A stretch of 28,979 nt of DNA from JBGSKY01 sp041740995 (GCA_041740995.1 JBGSKY010000277.1:1-28979); one strand, 5' to 3'. Positions 1 through 8,363 are shown, counted from the first letter of the stretch. Translations and numbers: made by a program. The notes: generated from the letters alone by a model not told the origin.

Positions 1-38
1 GCGAAATACGCAATTATTTTCGCCGTACTTGGTTAAGC

Positions 39-44
39 TATAAT
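39..44 (+). promoter_or_regulatory. Candidate -10 box for the DUF1592/DUF1552 unit
   Basis: A perfect TATAAT lies about 70 nt upstream of the first gene. No good -35 box sits at the usual 16-18 nt spacing; only an AT-rich TTATTT is seen near 14-19. The call rests on the -10 hexamer alone. Confidence 0.35.
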
Positions 45-114
45 CAATTCCAAAACTCTCAACAACAATCGCATTAATCGAATCACTTTCGATTGAAGAG
101 ACAATTTTTTGAAA

Positions 115-2553
115 ATGAGCGGCGTGACAAAAGATCGCATAATTCTTCGAATGATGGGCCTGCTGACACTTTTGTTTGTCAAGCAATCTTGTTCGGCGGA
201 GGACATTCCGTCCACAATTGAATCGTTCTTTACAGCGCATTGCACGGAGTGCCACTCGGGCGGAAAAAATGCCGAAGCTGATCTTGATTTGGAAAAATTT
301 AGTTGGCAACTCCATGACCCAGGCAAGATGGAAAGCTGGGTGAAAATTTTGGATCGAGTGAACAACGGTGAGATGCCTCCACCTGAAGATTCGAAATTAA
401 CGACTGAAGATCGAGCGGCATTCACGACCGAGTTAAATCAGTTGTTAACATCGCACAACGTCCGACAACAAACTGAACGAGGTCGTACTACTGTTCGACG
501 AATGAATCGTTTCGAATATGAGCGGACCGTTCAAGACTTGCTTTGTATCAATTCACCGCTTGCTCAAATATTGCCGGAAGAAACTCCTCTGTACGGGTTT
601 GATACAGTTTCCGATGGTTTGCGATTTTCAGCGTTGCACATCGGCAGCTATCTCGAAGCGGCTGATTTCGCGTTGAATGAAGCGATCCGCTTGACGTCAC
701 CACCGGAGCACATAAATGAGCGATTTATCTACAGCCAGCAAAATGGCATCCGCGAAAATCTTACAAATTCCAGGCCAGTCGTTCGCGACATTGGTAATGC
801 AGTCGTACTATTCCACGATGCCTCGTACATTACCAAACTAAAATTACACTTCAAAGAATCGGGCTCGTATCGCATTCGCGCTCGGGCTTGGGCATATCAA
901 TCCAACCGAGCGGTAGTTTTAAGACTCAATGCAGGCAGCTACCAAGCCGGTACGACACGCGTTATCGGTTTCTTTGATATGACTTCGGAACCGCGCGAGG
1001 TCGAAGTCATCGCGCGCATCGATGCCAATGAGTACTTTTATCCATCGCCTGACCAGTTGATGGCGGACGCTGACGGAAAGAATGTCTATCAGGTCGAGGG
1101 TGATGAATACAAAGGTGAAGGCTTGGCGTTAGAATGGATCGAAGTCGAGGGCCCCATCGAGCCAACTTGGCCACCGCCAAGCGTCGCAGCAGTCTTTGGT
1201 GATACGCCCATCATTCGCTTACAAAAGAGTCGCTGGGAAAATGGCAAACGGGTCGAATATGAATTGAAGCCTGATGATGAAGTCGTTGGTCTACGCAATC
1301 AAGTGACTCGATTCGCGACACGTGCTTTCCGAGGGCACGCGACTGAGGAAGACATCGAGCAATACGTCAAAATTGGCTTGGACGCTTTGGACGCTGGGGC
1401 AACGTTTGAGCGTTCAATGCGGATTTCGATTCGCGCGATTCTGACATCGCCTCAATTCCTAGTGCTTCATGAGCGGCCAGGACGTTTAGACGGGCATGCA
1501 ATTGCTTCACGACTTTCCTATTTTCTTTGGCAAACGATGCCAGACGAAGAGTTGCTGAAGCTTGCTGCGGAAGGAAAGCTTAACGAAACAAATGAGTTGC
1601 GAACTCAAACCGAGCGACTTCTGAACAACTCACGAAGCGACGCTTTTGTTGAAAGCTTCGTTGACCAGTGGCTCGATCTACGAAGGATCAATGCGACAAG
1701 CCCCGATGAGAAGTTGTACCCCGAGTATGATGAGTTACTGAAGCTTTCGATGCTAGCTGAAACGCGTTCATTTTTTCGCGAGTTGCTTGATCAAGACCTG
1801 TCGATCCGAAACTTTATTGATTCAAAGTTTGCATTGCTAAATCGAAGATTGGCTGAGCACTATGGGATCGACGGAATCGACGGCCAGGAGATTCGCCCTG
1901 TTGCATTGCCGACCAACTCGCTTCGCGGCGGACTGCTGACTCAAGCCAGCATCTTGAAAGTTACGGCCAACGGAACGGTCACGTCGCCAGTAACTCGCGG
2001 GGCTTGGGTTTTGAGTCGTTTGCTTAATCAACCGCCCGCTGCACCTCCGCCTGGCGTCGGTTCGATCGAACCGGACACACGCGGAGCAACGACAGTCCGA
2101 GAACAATTGGCGTTACATCGACGGGATAAATCTTGCGCGAGCTGTCATGCGGCGATCGATCCACCTGGATTCGCATTAGAAAGTTTTGATGTCATCGGAG
2201 GTTATCGCGAACGATATCGATCGAGCGATAAGGGCGATCGAGTGAAGGAAACAATGCTTGGCCGAAACATCTGGGAATATAAACTTGGGCCGCAAGTCGA
2301 CGCTTCGGGTCAACTGAAAAACGGCGAGCTCTTTCGAGATATTTCAGATTTTAAAAAGCTATTGTTGAACGATCCAAGATCGATTACCCGGAGCGTGGTT
2401 TCCAATCTAATTGTCTACGCGACTGGCCAGCGAATTGAGTTAGCTGATCGTCCTCAGGTTGAAGCCATTACCCAGCGAGCGGTTGCCAGCGATATGGGAC
2501 TGCGGTCGATTTTGCATGAAATCGTTCAAAGCGATTTGTTCCAATCAAAATAG
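115..2553 (+). CDS. DUF1592-family planctomycete c-type cytochrome protein
   Basis: Exported, probably haem-binding protein of the planctomycete DUF1587/DUF1595/DUF1592/DUF1588/DUF1585 architecture. Numbered from the ATG, a hydrophobic signal segment covers about residues 10-28. A CTECH haem motif follows at 43-47, with GEMPPP downstream as in PSCyt1-type domains. A DUF1587-like stretch (NRFEYERTVQDLL) lies near 130-190, and a beta-rich carbohydrate-binding-like insert spans about 225-345. DUF1595/DUF1592-like helices occupy about 395-590. DUF1588, with a second haem motif CASCH at about 674-678, is followed by a DUF1585-like end (VYATGQ). Reading can also start at TTG 109, which has a better spaced GAAGAG (95-100); I prefer ATG 115. 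The DUF1552 gene follows 46 nt downstream, the usual pairing. An outer-surface or periplasmic redox or polymer-degrading role is inferred; no substrate is known. Confidence 0.9.
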   Translation: MSGVTKDRIILRMMGLLTLLFVKQSCSAEDIPSTIESFFTAHCTECHSGGKNAEADLDLEKFSWQLHDPGKMESWVKILDRVNNGEMPPPEDSKLTTEDRAAFTTELNQLLTSHNVRQQTERGRTTVRRMNRFEYERTVQDLLCINSPLAQILPEETPLYGFDTVSDGLRFSALHIGSYLEAADFALNEAIRLTSPPEHINERFIYSQQNGIRENLTNSRPVVRDIGNAVVLFHDASYITKLKLHFKESGSYRIRARAWAYQSNRAVVLRLNAGSYQAGTTRVIGFFDMTSEPREVEVIARIDANEYFYPSPDQLMADADGKNVYQVEGDEYKGEGLALEWIEVEGPIEPTWPPPSVAAVFGDTPIIRLQKSRWENGKRVEYELKPDDEVVGLRNQVTRFATRAFRGHATEEDIEQYVKIGLDALDAGATFERSMRISIRAILTSPQFLVLHERPGRLDGHAIASRLSYFLWQTMPDEELLKLAAEGKLNETNELRTQTERLLNNSRSDAFVESFVDQWLDLRRINATSPDEKLYPEYDELLKLSMLAETRSFFRELLDQDLSIRNFIDSKFALLNRRLAEHYGIDGIDGQEIRPVALPTNSLRGGLLTQASILKVTANGTVTSPVTRGAWVLSRLLNQPPAAPPPGVGSIEPDTRGATTVREQLALHRRDKSCASCHAAIDPPGFALESFDVIGGYRERYRSSDKGDRVKETMLGRNIWEYKLGPQVDASGQLKNGELFRDISDFKKLLLNDPRSITRSVVSNLIVYATGQRIELADRPQVEAITQRAVASDMGLRSILHEIVQSDLFQSK

Positions 2554-2599
2554 TCCGACCCAATTTGACCAGCCAACTTACATTTAAAGTAATTCAAAC

Positions 2600-3886
2600 A
2601 TGAACTCGCAATCGATTGATAAAAACCGCCGTAAGTTTTTACGCGCTGCGGGTGTTGGAATTGCGTTGCCACTTCTAGATCGGTTTCTACCAAAATCAGC
2701 AGCCCAAGAATTCAAGGAAGCTGCTTCACCGCAAAGACTGGTTTTCATCTGCACCACACTGGGCTTGCACGCACCGAACTTTTTTCCCGAGCAAACTGGG
2801 GCCCAATATTCACCGCCAAAGTATCTTGAAACGCTTTCGGAATTTCGCAACGATTTCACGATCTACTCTGGCCTTTCCCACCCAGACCAATCGGGCAATG
2901 ACGGACATTCGTCGGAAAGCACTTGGCTAACATCGGCACCGCATCCCGGCTTGGCTGGTTTTCGCAATACAATTTCAGTCGACCAGTTTGCCGCTGAAAA
3001 ACTAGGCTATGTCACGCGATTCCCTTCGCTAGTTTTGGGCACCAGCAGCAGTAGTCAATCCTGTACGCGGAGCGGTGTCTCGATTCCTGCAATGCAGCAT
3101 CCGTCAAAAGTTTTTGTAGAGCTGTTTTTGGAAGGTTCCCAAGACGAAATCACCAAGCAAATACAAAACTTGAGTGAAGGTCGTAGCATTTTGGATACTG
3201 TATCTGCCGAGGCGAAACGATTTGCGAAAACTAGCGGCGGTGCCGATCGTGAGCGCTTGGCAGAGTACTTTAACAGTGTTCGCGAAATGGAAAAACAATT
3301 GGCTGCGGCCGAATCCTGGATCAAAAAACCAAAGCCAGTGATTGCTGTTACGCAGCCACGGGATATTGCCAACGAATCGGACTTGATTGGGCGTGCAGCG
3401 CTTATGTTCCAGCTCATACCATTAGCGCTGCAAACCGACTCAACCAGGGTCATCACTGTGACCATGCGAGGGCGAAACGATGTACCCGTAGTCAATGGGG
3501 TATCGATCGATCATCACAATTTGTCACATCATGGAAACGAAGAGAACAAGCTGGCGCAACTAGAACTGATTGAACGAGCACAAATGAAGGCACTTGCAGG
3601 ATTGCTTCGTGCATTGGCCGACAAAGACGAAGCTGGTCATCGGTTGCTGGACCGGAGCTCCATTTTGTTCGGCAGCAATCTTGGTAACGCAAACAGTCAC
3701 GACGCGCGTAACTTGCCGATATTATTGGCAGGCGGAGGGCATAAGCACGGTCAACATCTTGCACTAGCCCGCGGTGAAGCCAAAGAAAACACGCCGTTGA
3801 GCAATTTGTTCGTCAGCATGTTGCAGGCCCAAGGTCACGAAGTCGATCGCTTTGGCAGCAGCACTGGTACGATCACGCTGTCGTAG
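2600..3886 (+). CDS. DUF1552 domain-containing Tat-exported protein
   Basis: A 428-residue protein recognised as DUF1552, the regular partner of DUF1592 cytochromes in planctomycetes. The N-terminus has a twin-arginine signal: NRRKFLRAAG at residues 9-18, then a hydrophobic run to about 27, then AAQE as a possible cleavage site. This implies folded export. The body contains family-typical stretches such as VFICTTLGLHAPNFFP (49-64), SGLSHPD and, late, SSILFGSNLGNANSHDARNLP followed by LLAGGGHKHGQH. These resemble DUF1501-like proteins of the alkaline-phosphatase/sulfatase superfamily, but I cannot assign catalytic residues. It lies 46 nt after the cytochrome gene on the same strand, almost certainly co-transcribed. 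No clear Shine-Dalgarno precedes the ATG. The molecular function is unknown. Confidence 0.9.
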   Translation: MNSQSIDKNRRKFLRAAGVGIALPLLDRFLPKSAAQEFKEAASPQRLVFICTTLGLHAPNFFPEQTGAQYSPPKYLETLSEFRNDFTIYSGLSHPDQSGNDGHSSESTWLTSAPHPGLAGFRNTISVDQFAAEKLGYVTRFPSLVLGTSSSSQSCTRSGVSIPAMQHPSKVFVELFLEGSQDEITKQIQNLSEGRSILDTVSAEAKRFAKTSGGADRERLAEYFNSVREMEKQLAAAESWIKKPKPVIAVTQPRDIANESDLIGRAALMFQLIPLALQTDSTRVITVTMRGRNDVPVVNGVSIDHHNLSHHGNEENKLAQLELIERAQMKALAGLLRALADKDEAGHRLLDRSSILFGSNLGNANSHDARNLPILLAGGGHKHGQHLALARGEAKENTPLSNLFVSMLQAQGHEVDRFGSSTGTITLS

Positions 3887-3907
3887 CGATGTTCAGCTCA
3901 GAAGCGA

Positions 3908-5314
3908 CTATCGTTTAACAAGTTTCCCGTAACCTAGTTCGCCAACGAACTTGCCTTCACGAACCTGAACCTTCCCGCGAACCAATACAGTGTCTGCGCG
4001 ACCGGTTACCGCCCAGCCTTCGAACGCGCTGTAGTCGGTCGCCATATGGTGAGTCTTGCTGGAGAGTGTGCCGCGATAACCCGGATCATAGATCACTAGG
4101 TCAGCATCGCTGCCGATCGCGATTGTACCTTTACGCGGAAACAGCCCAAACAATTTGGCTGCTTGCGTGCTGGCCACCTCAACTAACTTGTTTACGCTAA
4201 TCCTTCCCTTCGCAACGCCATAACTGTAAAGCACGTCGATTCGATGTTCAACGCTAGGTATTCCATTTGGAATCAAGGTAAAGTCTTCAATTCCCATATC
4301 CTTCTGACCATGAAAATCGAATGGTGCGTGATCAGTGGCGACCGTATTGATCGTGCCGTTCTCGATCGACTGCCATAAGTATTCTTGATCTTCTAGTGTT
4401 CGGATTGGCGGTGACATGACGTATTTAGCACCCTCGAAATTTTCGAGCTTTGCGTAGCTCTCGTCGAACACGAGATACGGCGCGACAGTTTCGATTGCAA
4501 TAGAAACACCTTCATCGCGAGCCGACATCGCCGCTTGGACTGCCTCTCGACAACTAGTATGTACAACGTAAACCTTCGCGCCTGTCTGCTTCGCAAAGGC
4601 CACCAGATGACGGACGCCGGAAGCTTCAACACTGGTCGGGCGAGACGGTTCGTGCCACTGCGGACCGGTGCATCCGCTGGCTAGCAATTCTTGTTGGCGA
4701 TTGGCTATCAGCGTTTCGTTCTCGCAGTGCGCTGTCACGATCACGTCCAATTCTTTGGCTAGCTTCAAAGTCTTGTACAGTTCATCGTCGTTGACTCCAA
4801 AAAATCCTTTGTAAGCCAGAAAGACTTTGAAGCTCTTGATTCCGCGTTTTACGATTTCACGAAGATCATTTTCAGTCTCTTCGTCAAATCGCGAGACTCC
4901 CATGTGAAACGTAAAATCACAAGCCGACAATCCTTCCGCTTTGCTAAGCCACAACTCAAACGCATCCAACGAACGTTCCGTTCGATTGGGACAACACATT
5001 TCAATCAATGTCGTCGTTCCGCCGATTAAAGCCGCCTTGCTGGCCGTTTCATAGTTATCTTTGGCGTACGTCCCCATAAACGGCAAATAGATATGCACGT
5101 GTGGATCGATGAAACCAGGAAAGACAAACTTGCCAGTTGCATCGATTGTTTCAATTTCTGCGGCAATAGATAGGTTTCGGCCAATCTCCGTGATTACTTC
5201 GCCGGAGCATAGAATATCGGCGACGTACGCATCTGTTGCCGTGACTATCGTTCCGTTTTTGATTAGCAGCGTCGGTTCGTTTGAGATGTCTTGATCATTA
5301 TGTTGCAGCGGCAT
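3908..5314 (-). CDS. hydA: Dihydropyrimidinase / D-hydantoinase family amidohydrolase
   Basis: Cytosolic metal-dependent cyclic amidohydrolase that would open dihydropyrimidine or hydantoin rings to N-carbamoyl amino acids. The 468-residue length fits the family. All six binuclear-metal ligands are visible with family spacing: H72 and H74 (DPHVH), carboxylated-lysine candidate K163 (SFKVF), H196 (TAHCEN), H252 (VHTS) and D328 (ATDHAP). Y168, in AYK, matches the conserved tyrosine. The closing segment (KLFGLFPRKGTIAIGSDADL) is typical. The gene stands alone: it converges on the DUF1552 gene 21 nt away and diverges from hisE, with no reductive pyrimidine-pathway partners nearby. Substrate cannot be fixed from sequence; an allantoinase-like or other cyclic amide role remains possible. 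The start is the ATG at 5314, with only a weak ribosome site. Confidence 0.85.
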   Translation of the reverse strand: MPLQHNDQDISNEPTLLIKNGTIVTATDAYVADILCSGEVITEIGRNLSIAAEIETIDATGKFVFPGFIDPHVHIYLPFMGTYAKDNYETASKAALIGGTTTLIEMCCPNRTERSLDAFELWLSKAEGLSACDFTFHMGVSRFDEETENDLREIVKRGIKSFKVFLAYKGFFGVNDDELYKTLKLAKELDVIVTAHCENETLIANRQQELLASGCTGPQWHEPSRPTSVEASGVRHLVAFAKQTGAKVYVVHTSCREAVQAAMSARDEGVSIAIETVAPYLVFDESYAKLENFEGAKYVMSPPIRTLEDQEYLWQSIENGTINTVATDHAPFDFHGQKDMGIEDFTLIPNGIPSVEHRIDVLYSYGVAKGRISVNKLVEVASTQAAKLFGLFPRKGTIAIGSDADLVIYDPGYRGTLSSKTHHMATDYSAFEGWAVTGRADTVLVRGKVQVREGKFVGELGYGKLVKR

Positions 5315-5530
5315 AATTAGCTTGGGTTCGTGTTGCGAAACTTAGGGCCAGAAGTAATTCCTCCAATCATCCAAAGATTCCTTCAAAAATGCAATGGTTT
5401 ATGAAAAGGTAAAAATCTACTCTGTGTTGACCTAGCGAGCACTTTAAGTCACTAATAGTCGGCTAGAATCATCCGCTGGTTTTCGATTCCACCGTGTGCC
5501 CCGCCACGGACTGACAGATGAAAGTACAAG

Positions 5531-5857
5531 ATGCAAGTGGACGTGTTTGATCGATTGATGCAGGAAATACATCAGCGAGTTCGTGAACTGCCGAACGATT
5601 CGTACACCACGAAATTGATACGCGGCGGTACACCAGCAATTGCAAAGAAGATTCGTGAGGAGGCCGACGAATTAATCGAAGCGGCCGACGAAAGCGATCA
5701 AGAGCATTTCATCTATGAAGCTTGCGATTTGATCTATCATGTCTGGGTATTATTGGGCACCAAGGGCGTCACGGTCGAAGATTTACGCCAAGAATTGACT
5801 CGCCGCGAAGGCACCAGCGGACTGGTCGAAAAAGCGAATCGTAATCCTAGCGAGTGA
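5531..5857 (+). CDS. hisE: Phosphoribosyl-ATP pyrophosphatase
   Basis: Second step of histidine biosynthesis: hydrolysis of phosphoribosyl-ATP to phosphoribosyl-AMP and pyrophosphate. The 108 residues are the normal size of a stand-alone HisE. The all-alpha NTP-pyrophosphohydrolase core is evident: KLIRGGTPAIAKKIREEADELIEAA (28-52) gives the first acidic metal-binding set, and EACDLIYHVWVLL (63-75) gives the second ExxD. The ending FTREGTSGL-like motif appears here as TRREGTSGL (90-98). There is no HisI fusion and no his operon around it, which is common in planctomycetes with scattered his genes. It is divergent from the hydantoinase gene across 216 nt and convergent with the YdeI-like gene. 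Confidence 0.9.
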   Translation: MQVDVFDRLMQEIHQRVRELPNDSYTTKLIRGGTPAIAKKIREEADELIEAADESDQEHFIYEACDLIYHVWVLLGTKGVTVEDLRQELTRREGTSGLVEKANRNPSE

Positions 5858-5905
5858 TGAATCTCCCAATCGAAGGGTGGTGCCTAAACTAAGAAGTTGG
5901 CGAGA

Positions 5906-5923
5906 GCCAGGACTGGTCCTGGC
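5906..5923. terminator. Hairpin between convergent hisE and the YdeI-like gene
   Basis: Perfect 7-bp stem GCCAGGA/TCCTGGC with a CTGG loop, placed between two converging genes. Neither strand has a U-tract after the stem, so it is either a hairpin that works with Rho or a 3'-end stabiliser. Being symmetrical, it could serve both genes. Confidence 0.4.
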
Positions 5924-5936
5924 CTCCGCGAAGAAT

Positions 5937-6566
5937 CTAGTCTTGCATACCTCGTCCTTCGAGGATTTGCGGCACGTATTTCTCTATGCGCGACTGACGT
6001 GTACTGGATTGCTTGGCCGCCGAAAAAAAGAGGATGTAACCTCGCTGCCGCCCCGGAGTCAGGGCGGCGAACGCCGCCTGTAATGCGGGGAATGCAGCGA
6101 ACTTACGTTGCAGCTCATCGGGAATGACAAGCTCCAAATTTGATTTGAATTCGACTTTTGTACCAACACGCTCCACTTCGATTGCTTCTTGAATGAGAGC
6201 TCGTATCGTTGGCTCCAGATCACGAATCATTGGAACATCGGTGAAACGAATCAGACGCGCCGATTGACTATTCTCGCCAGGTTTCTCAAGAATACCTGCT
6301 GCGTTGGTGAGCAGTGTGCCCTTGATGAAACTCAATGAGCAATAGTGCTTAAAGGCTGCAACAATCAGGACGTTCTTTTTGTCGATAGTGTAACAAGGGA
6401 CTTTCCACTTCAGCTCTTCAGTCAAGCCACAGTCGAGCACGATTGATCGCAGCAGCTTGAGTTCGGCTTGCCAATCGTGGACTTTGCATTCGGGCGTTCC
6501 GCCTAACGGGCAGCGACCGCAACCAATCGCAAGGTACTCGTCGATCTTTGGATTTTTCTTTTGCAT
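5937..6566 (-). CDS. YdeI/OmpD-associated (DUF1801-like) family protein with N-terminal Cys/His cluster
   Basis: A 209-residue soluble protein resembling the YdeI family. The core DUF1801-like part holds LRSIVLDCGLTEELKWKVPCYT (about 39-60) and SLSFIKGTLL. The C-terminal YdeI part is PDELQRKFAAFPALQAAFAALTPGRQRGYILFFSAAKQSSTRQSRIEKYVPQILEGRG split over the last 60 residues. Before the core sits CGRC at 16-19 and CKVH at 27-30, a C-x2-C-x7-C-x2-H pattern that could bind a metal. I recall similar CGRCxLGG starts in other members, so it is probably a subfamily trait. Biochemical function is unknown. ATG 6566 is chosen over an upstream TTG (6572). The gene follows the PilZ terminator region on the same strand but appears to be its own unit. 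Confidence 0.75.
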   Translation of the reverse strand: MQKKNPKIDEYLAIGCGRCPLGGTPECKVHDWQAELKLLRSIVLDCGLTEELKWKVPCYTIDKKNVLIVAAFKHYCSLSFIKGTLLTNAAGILEKPGENSQSARLIRFTDVPMIRDLEPTIRALIQEAIEVERVGTKVEFKSNLELVIPDELQRKFAAFPALQAAFAALTPGRQRGYILFFSAAKQSSTRQSRIEKYVPQILEGRGMQD

Positions 6567-6683
6567 CGCCAAAATCCGTCAACAACTTTCTGTGGAAAAG
6601 ATCAGAACAAAACCGCTGAAGTTTAGTCGACTGCGATGTCGAAGTCTGCTGCTTTTTAACAATTTTACGTTCGGAGATATTTC

Positions 6684-6708
6684 AAAAAACGAACAGATCA
6701 CTCTGTTC
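6684..6708 (-). terminator. Intrinsic terminator of the HD-GYP/PilZ unit
   Basis: On the minus strand a perfect 7-bp stem (GAACAGA/TCTGTTC, 4-nt loop, 6691-6708) is followed after one base by six Us (6684-6689). The stem overlaps the PilZ stop codon (6707-6709). It has the textbook shape of a Rho-independent terminator and marks the end of the c-di-GMP cassette. Confidence 0.8.
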
Positions 6709-7096
6709 ACTCACCGAAATTGGAGTCGATTTTTTTGAAGTAGAAAATCTGTGCTCCGCATTCATAACACGAAGGCCCCAGACGTCGGCAGCGTACAACT
6801 TTCGCTCGCAGTTCTCGATTTTGAAAATGAACGTAAATCAATTCTTCTGGCCAAATTTGTTCGTGTGACAATATACTGACGCCACGTCTCGATATGTCTT
6901 TGATTAAGACAACATAATTGCTTTCGACTCGTGAGATGCTGGCCAAACCTTGTTCGATGATCATCGTTGCTTCGCAGCGCAATTTGATCCGCGCAGAGCT
7001 GCGGTCCTCGAAAAACGTCGGATTGCAATAGCCTGATTCTTGAAAAAAATTCTCAAGTGAACTCGGCAGTACCACCTTCATCTTTGAGGAAATCAT
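6707..7096 (-). CDS. PilZ domain protein (c-di-GMP receptor)
   Basis: A 129-residue protein that is almost entirely one PilZ domain, so probably a small c-di-GMP-binding adaptor. Both ligand motifs are intact: RSSAR at 32-36 (RxxxR) and DISRRG at 67-72 (DxSxxG). The rest of the barrel continues through EELIYVHFQNRELRAKVVRCRRL and YECGAQI (111-117). The start is set at ATG 7096 because this ATG overlaps the HD-GYP stop as ATGA and is preceded by AGGTGGAG at good spacing. A longer open frame reaching back to 7264 lies wholly inside the HD-GYP gene and is rejected. Translational coupling to the HD-GYP gene is expected. The output partner is unknown. Confidence 0.88.
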   Translation of the reverse strand: MISSKMKVVLPSSLENFFQESGYCNPTFFEDRSSARIKLRCEATMIIEQGLASISRVESNYVVLIKDISRRGVSILSHEQIWPEELIYVHFQNRELRAKVVRCRRLGPSCYECGAQIFYFKKIDSNFGE

Positions 7097-8184
7097 CGAA
7101 CTCCACCTTGTGCCAGGACCATTTCGCTCCACACGGCAACAATTTCGCCGTCGAGCTTCTTTCCGGATTCTCTTTGAAGAATCGAAAGCGCTTTCAGATG
7201 AGGCATTGCCGACCGATAAGGGCGCGTCGACGTTAAAGCCTCGAAGATATCTACGACTGCACACAGCTTAGCCCAAGGATGAATTTCGTCTGCAGCGATT
7301 GCTACTGGGTAACCAGAACCGTCAAGTTTTTCGTGATGCTGATAAACCATCATGAGCTGACCAAAGTTCAGGTCCAGCCGACTGGCAAGCTGAGTAAAAC
7401 CCAACATTGGATGTTTTTGAATCGCTCGAATTTCGAACTCGTCGAGCTTACCTGGTTTACTTAATATTCGATCATCGATCGAGAGTTTGCCTAGGTCATG
7501 AACTAACGCGCCGACTACGATTTGATTTTGCTCGTCGGTCGAATATCCCAGTCGATTCGCAAGCATGGCAATGTAACAGGCAACATTGGCCGAGTGCGTA
7601 AAGGTGGCGTAGTCATGACGGAGAACGTCACAAAGACCACTGACCAGAACATTTTTGTTTCCGAGAACTTTTACAATCCCGGCACCGAGCGACTTGCTCG
7701 AAGCGACGATCTTGTTTGTGTCGCCGCTTTGAAACGAAACATCCAGTACATCGCGAAGGACTTCGCTCAAGACTGATGTCCGCGTTTCTATTGGTAGGTT
7801 TTCGTCAACAAGAATATCGGTCCAATGGTCACGAAGGTAAGCTTGATAAGCTTTGTAACTCTCCGATGTGACGTACAACTTCAAAACGCCTTCGTCGAGG
7901 ATTTTCCGAAGGCGAGAATACTCGACCGGTTCATCTTTGGAGCAAAAAAGAATCGGAATCGAATCCTTGCCAGCACTGGCGAAAATATCGATGCCCGTGA
8001 CTGACTTGGCAAGAAGCGTCACACCGCTGATAGGTACTAGTTGATTTACTTCGAGATCTACCACAAGATTGCTGGCCCAGTTAAACCCAAAATCCAGCAA
8101 CGTTTCGCAACCGCCGGATGATCCATCGAAAATTCGACCGCGGAAAGCTAACTCTGCTATTGGCTTCAGGCCACCGACAAACAT
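7093..8184 (-). CDS. HD-GYP domain cyclic-di-GMP phosphodiesterase
   Basis: A 363-residue protein with an N-terminal sensory or regulatory part (about 1-165) and a C-terminal HD-GYP domain. All hallmark residues are present: H197 in THSANVA, HDLGKL at 229-234 (the HD pair), K/H in QKHP (H258), HHEKLDGSGYP at 283-293 (the GYP motif), and VVDIFEALTSTRPYR at 311-325. This predicts hydrolysis of c-di-GMP to pGpG or GMP. The N-terminal part has no receiver Asp motif or membrane helix that I can see. Its segment LKLYVTSESYKAYQAYL resembles the linker before many HD-GYP domains. It overlaps the PilZ gene by 4 nt, so one mRNA would encode both enzyme and receptor. Confidence 0.9.
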   Translation of the reverse strand: MFVGGLKPIAELAFRGRIFDGSSGGCETLLDFGFNWASNLVVDLEVNQLVPISGVTLLAKSVTGIDIFASAGKDSIPILFCSKDEPVEYSRLRKILDEGVLKLYVTSESYKAYQAYLRDHWTDILVDENLPIETRTSVLSEVLRDVLDVSFQSGDTNKIVASSKSLGAGIVKVLGNKNVLVSGLCDVLRHDYATFTHSANVACYIAMLANRLGYSTDEQNQIVVGALVHDLGKLSIDDRILSKPGKLDEFEIRAIQKHPMLGFTQLASRLDLNFGQLMMVYQHHEKLDGSGYPVAIAADEIHPWAKLCAVVDIFEALTSTRPYRSAMPHLKALSILQRESGKKLDGEIVAVWSEMVLAQGGVR

Positions 8185-8214
8185 AAATCGAAATGTGATT
8201 TACCGTTCGCCGAC

Positions 8215-8220
8215 TATATA
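8215..8220 (-). promoter_or_regulatory. Weak -10-like box for the HD-GYP/PilZ unit
   Basis: TATATA lies about 30 nt upstream of the HD-GYP ATG on the minus strand, in an AT-rich setting. No convincing -35 partner is seen at 17 nt, so support is weak. Confidence 0.2.
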
Positions 8221-8298
8221 ACCGGAATAATCGTCGCGAAATCCCTGTGGTGATCCTTTGCTAGTTTATTAAGATTTGTTTAGGGGCTAAGACACGAG

Positions 8299-8363
8299 AA
8301 AACGTGGCATTGGTTTTGATCGGCTGACATTTTAAGTCACTCGATGAGACCAATACCACGTTT
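8299..8363 (-). terminator. Long-stem hairpin downstream of the PEP-CTERM gene
   Basis: Arms 8300-8314 and 8349-8363 form a 15-bp stem that is continuous in the minus-strand RNA, with one G-U pair. The only oddity is the large 34-nt loop. The descending arm ends in UUUU (8302-8299). It starts about 30 nt after the PEP-CTERM stop codon and separates that gene from the HD-GYP unit, so a terminator or 3'-end stabiliser fits best. Confidence 0.6.

Noticed and set aside
5518..5550. Ten-codon frame overlapping the hisE start
   Set aside because: No ribosome site, and the overlap does not place its stop at the hisE ATG, so coupling is unlikely.
7097..7264. Upstream extension of the PilZ frame
   Set aside because: It lies entirely inside the HD-GYP domain coding sequence; the ATGA overlap and the AGGTGGAG site fix the start at 7096.
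5441..8341. Shared 11-mer TTTAAGTCACT near 5443 and 8331
   Set aside because: Matches of this length are expected many times by chance in 29 kb, and the flanks do not agree.
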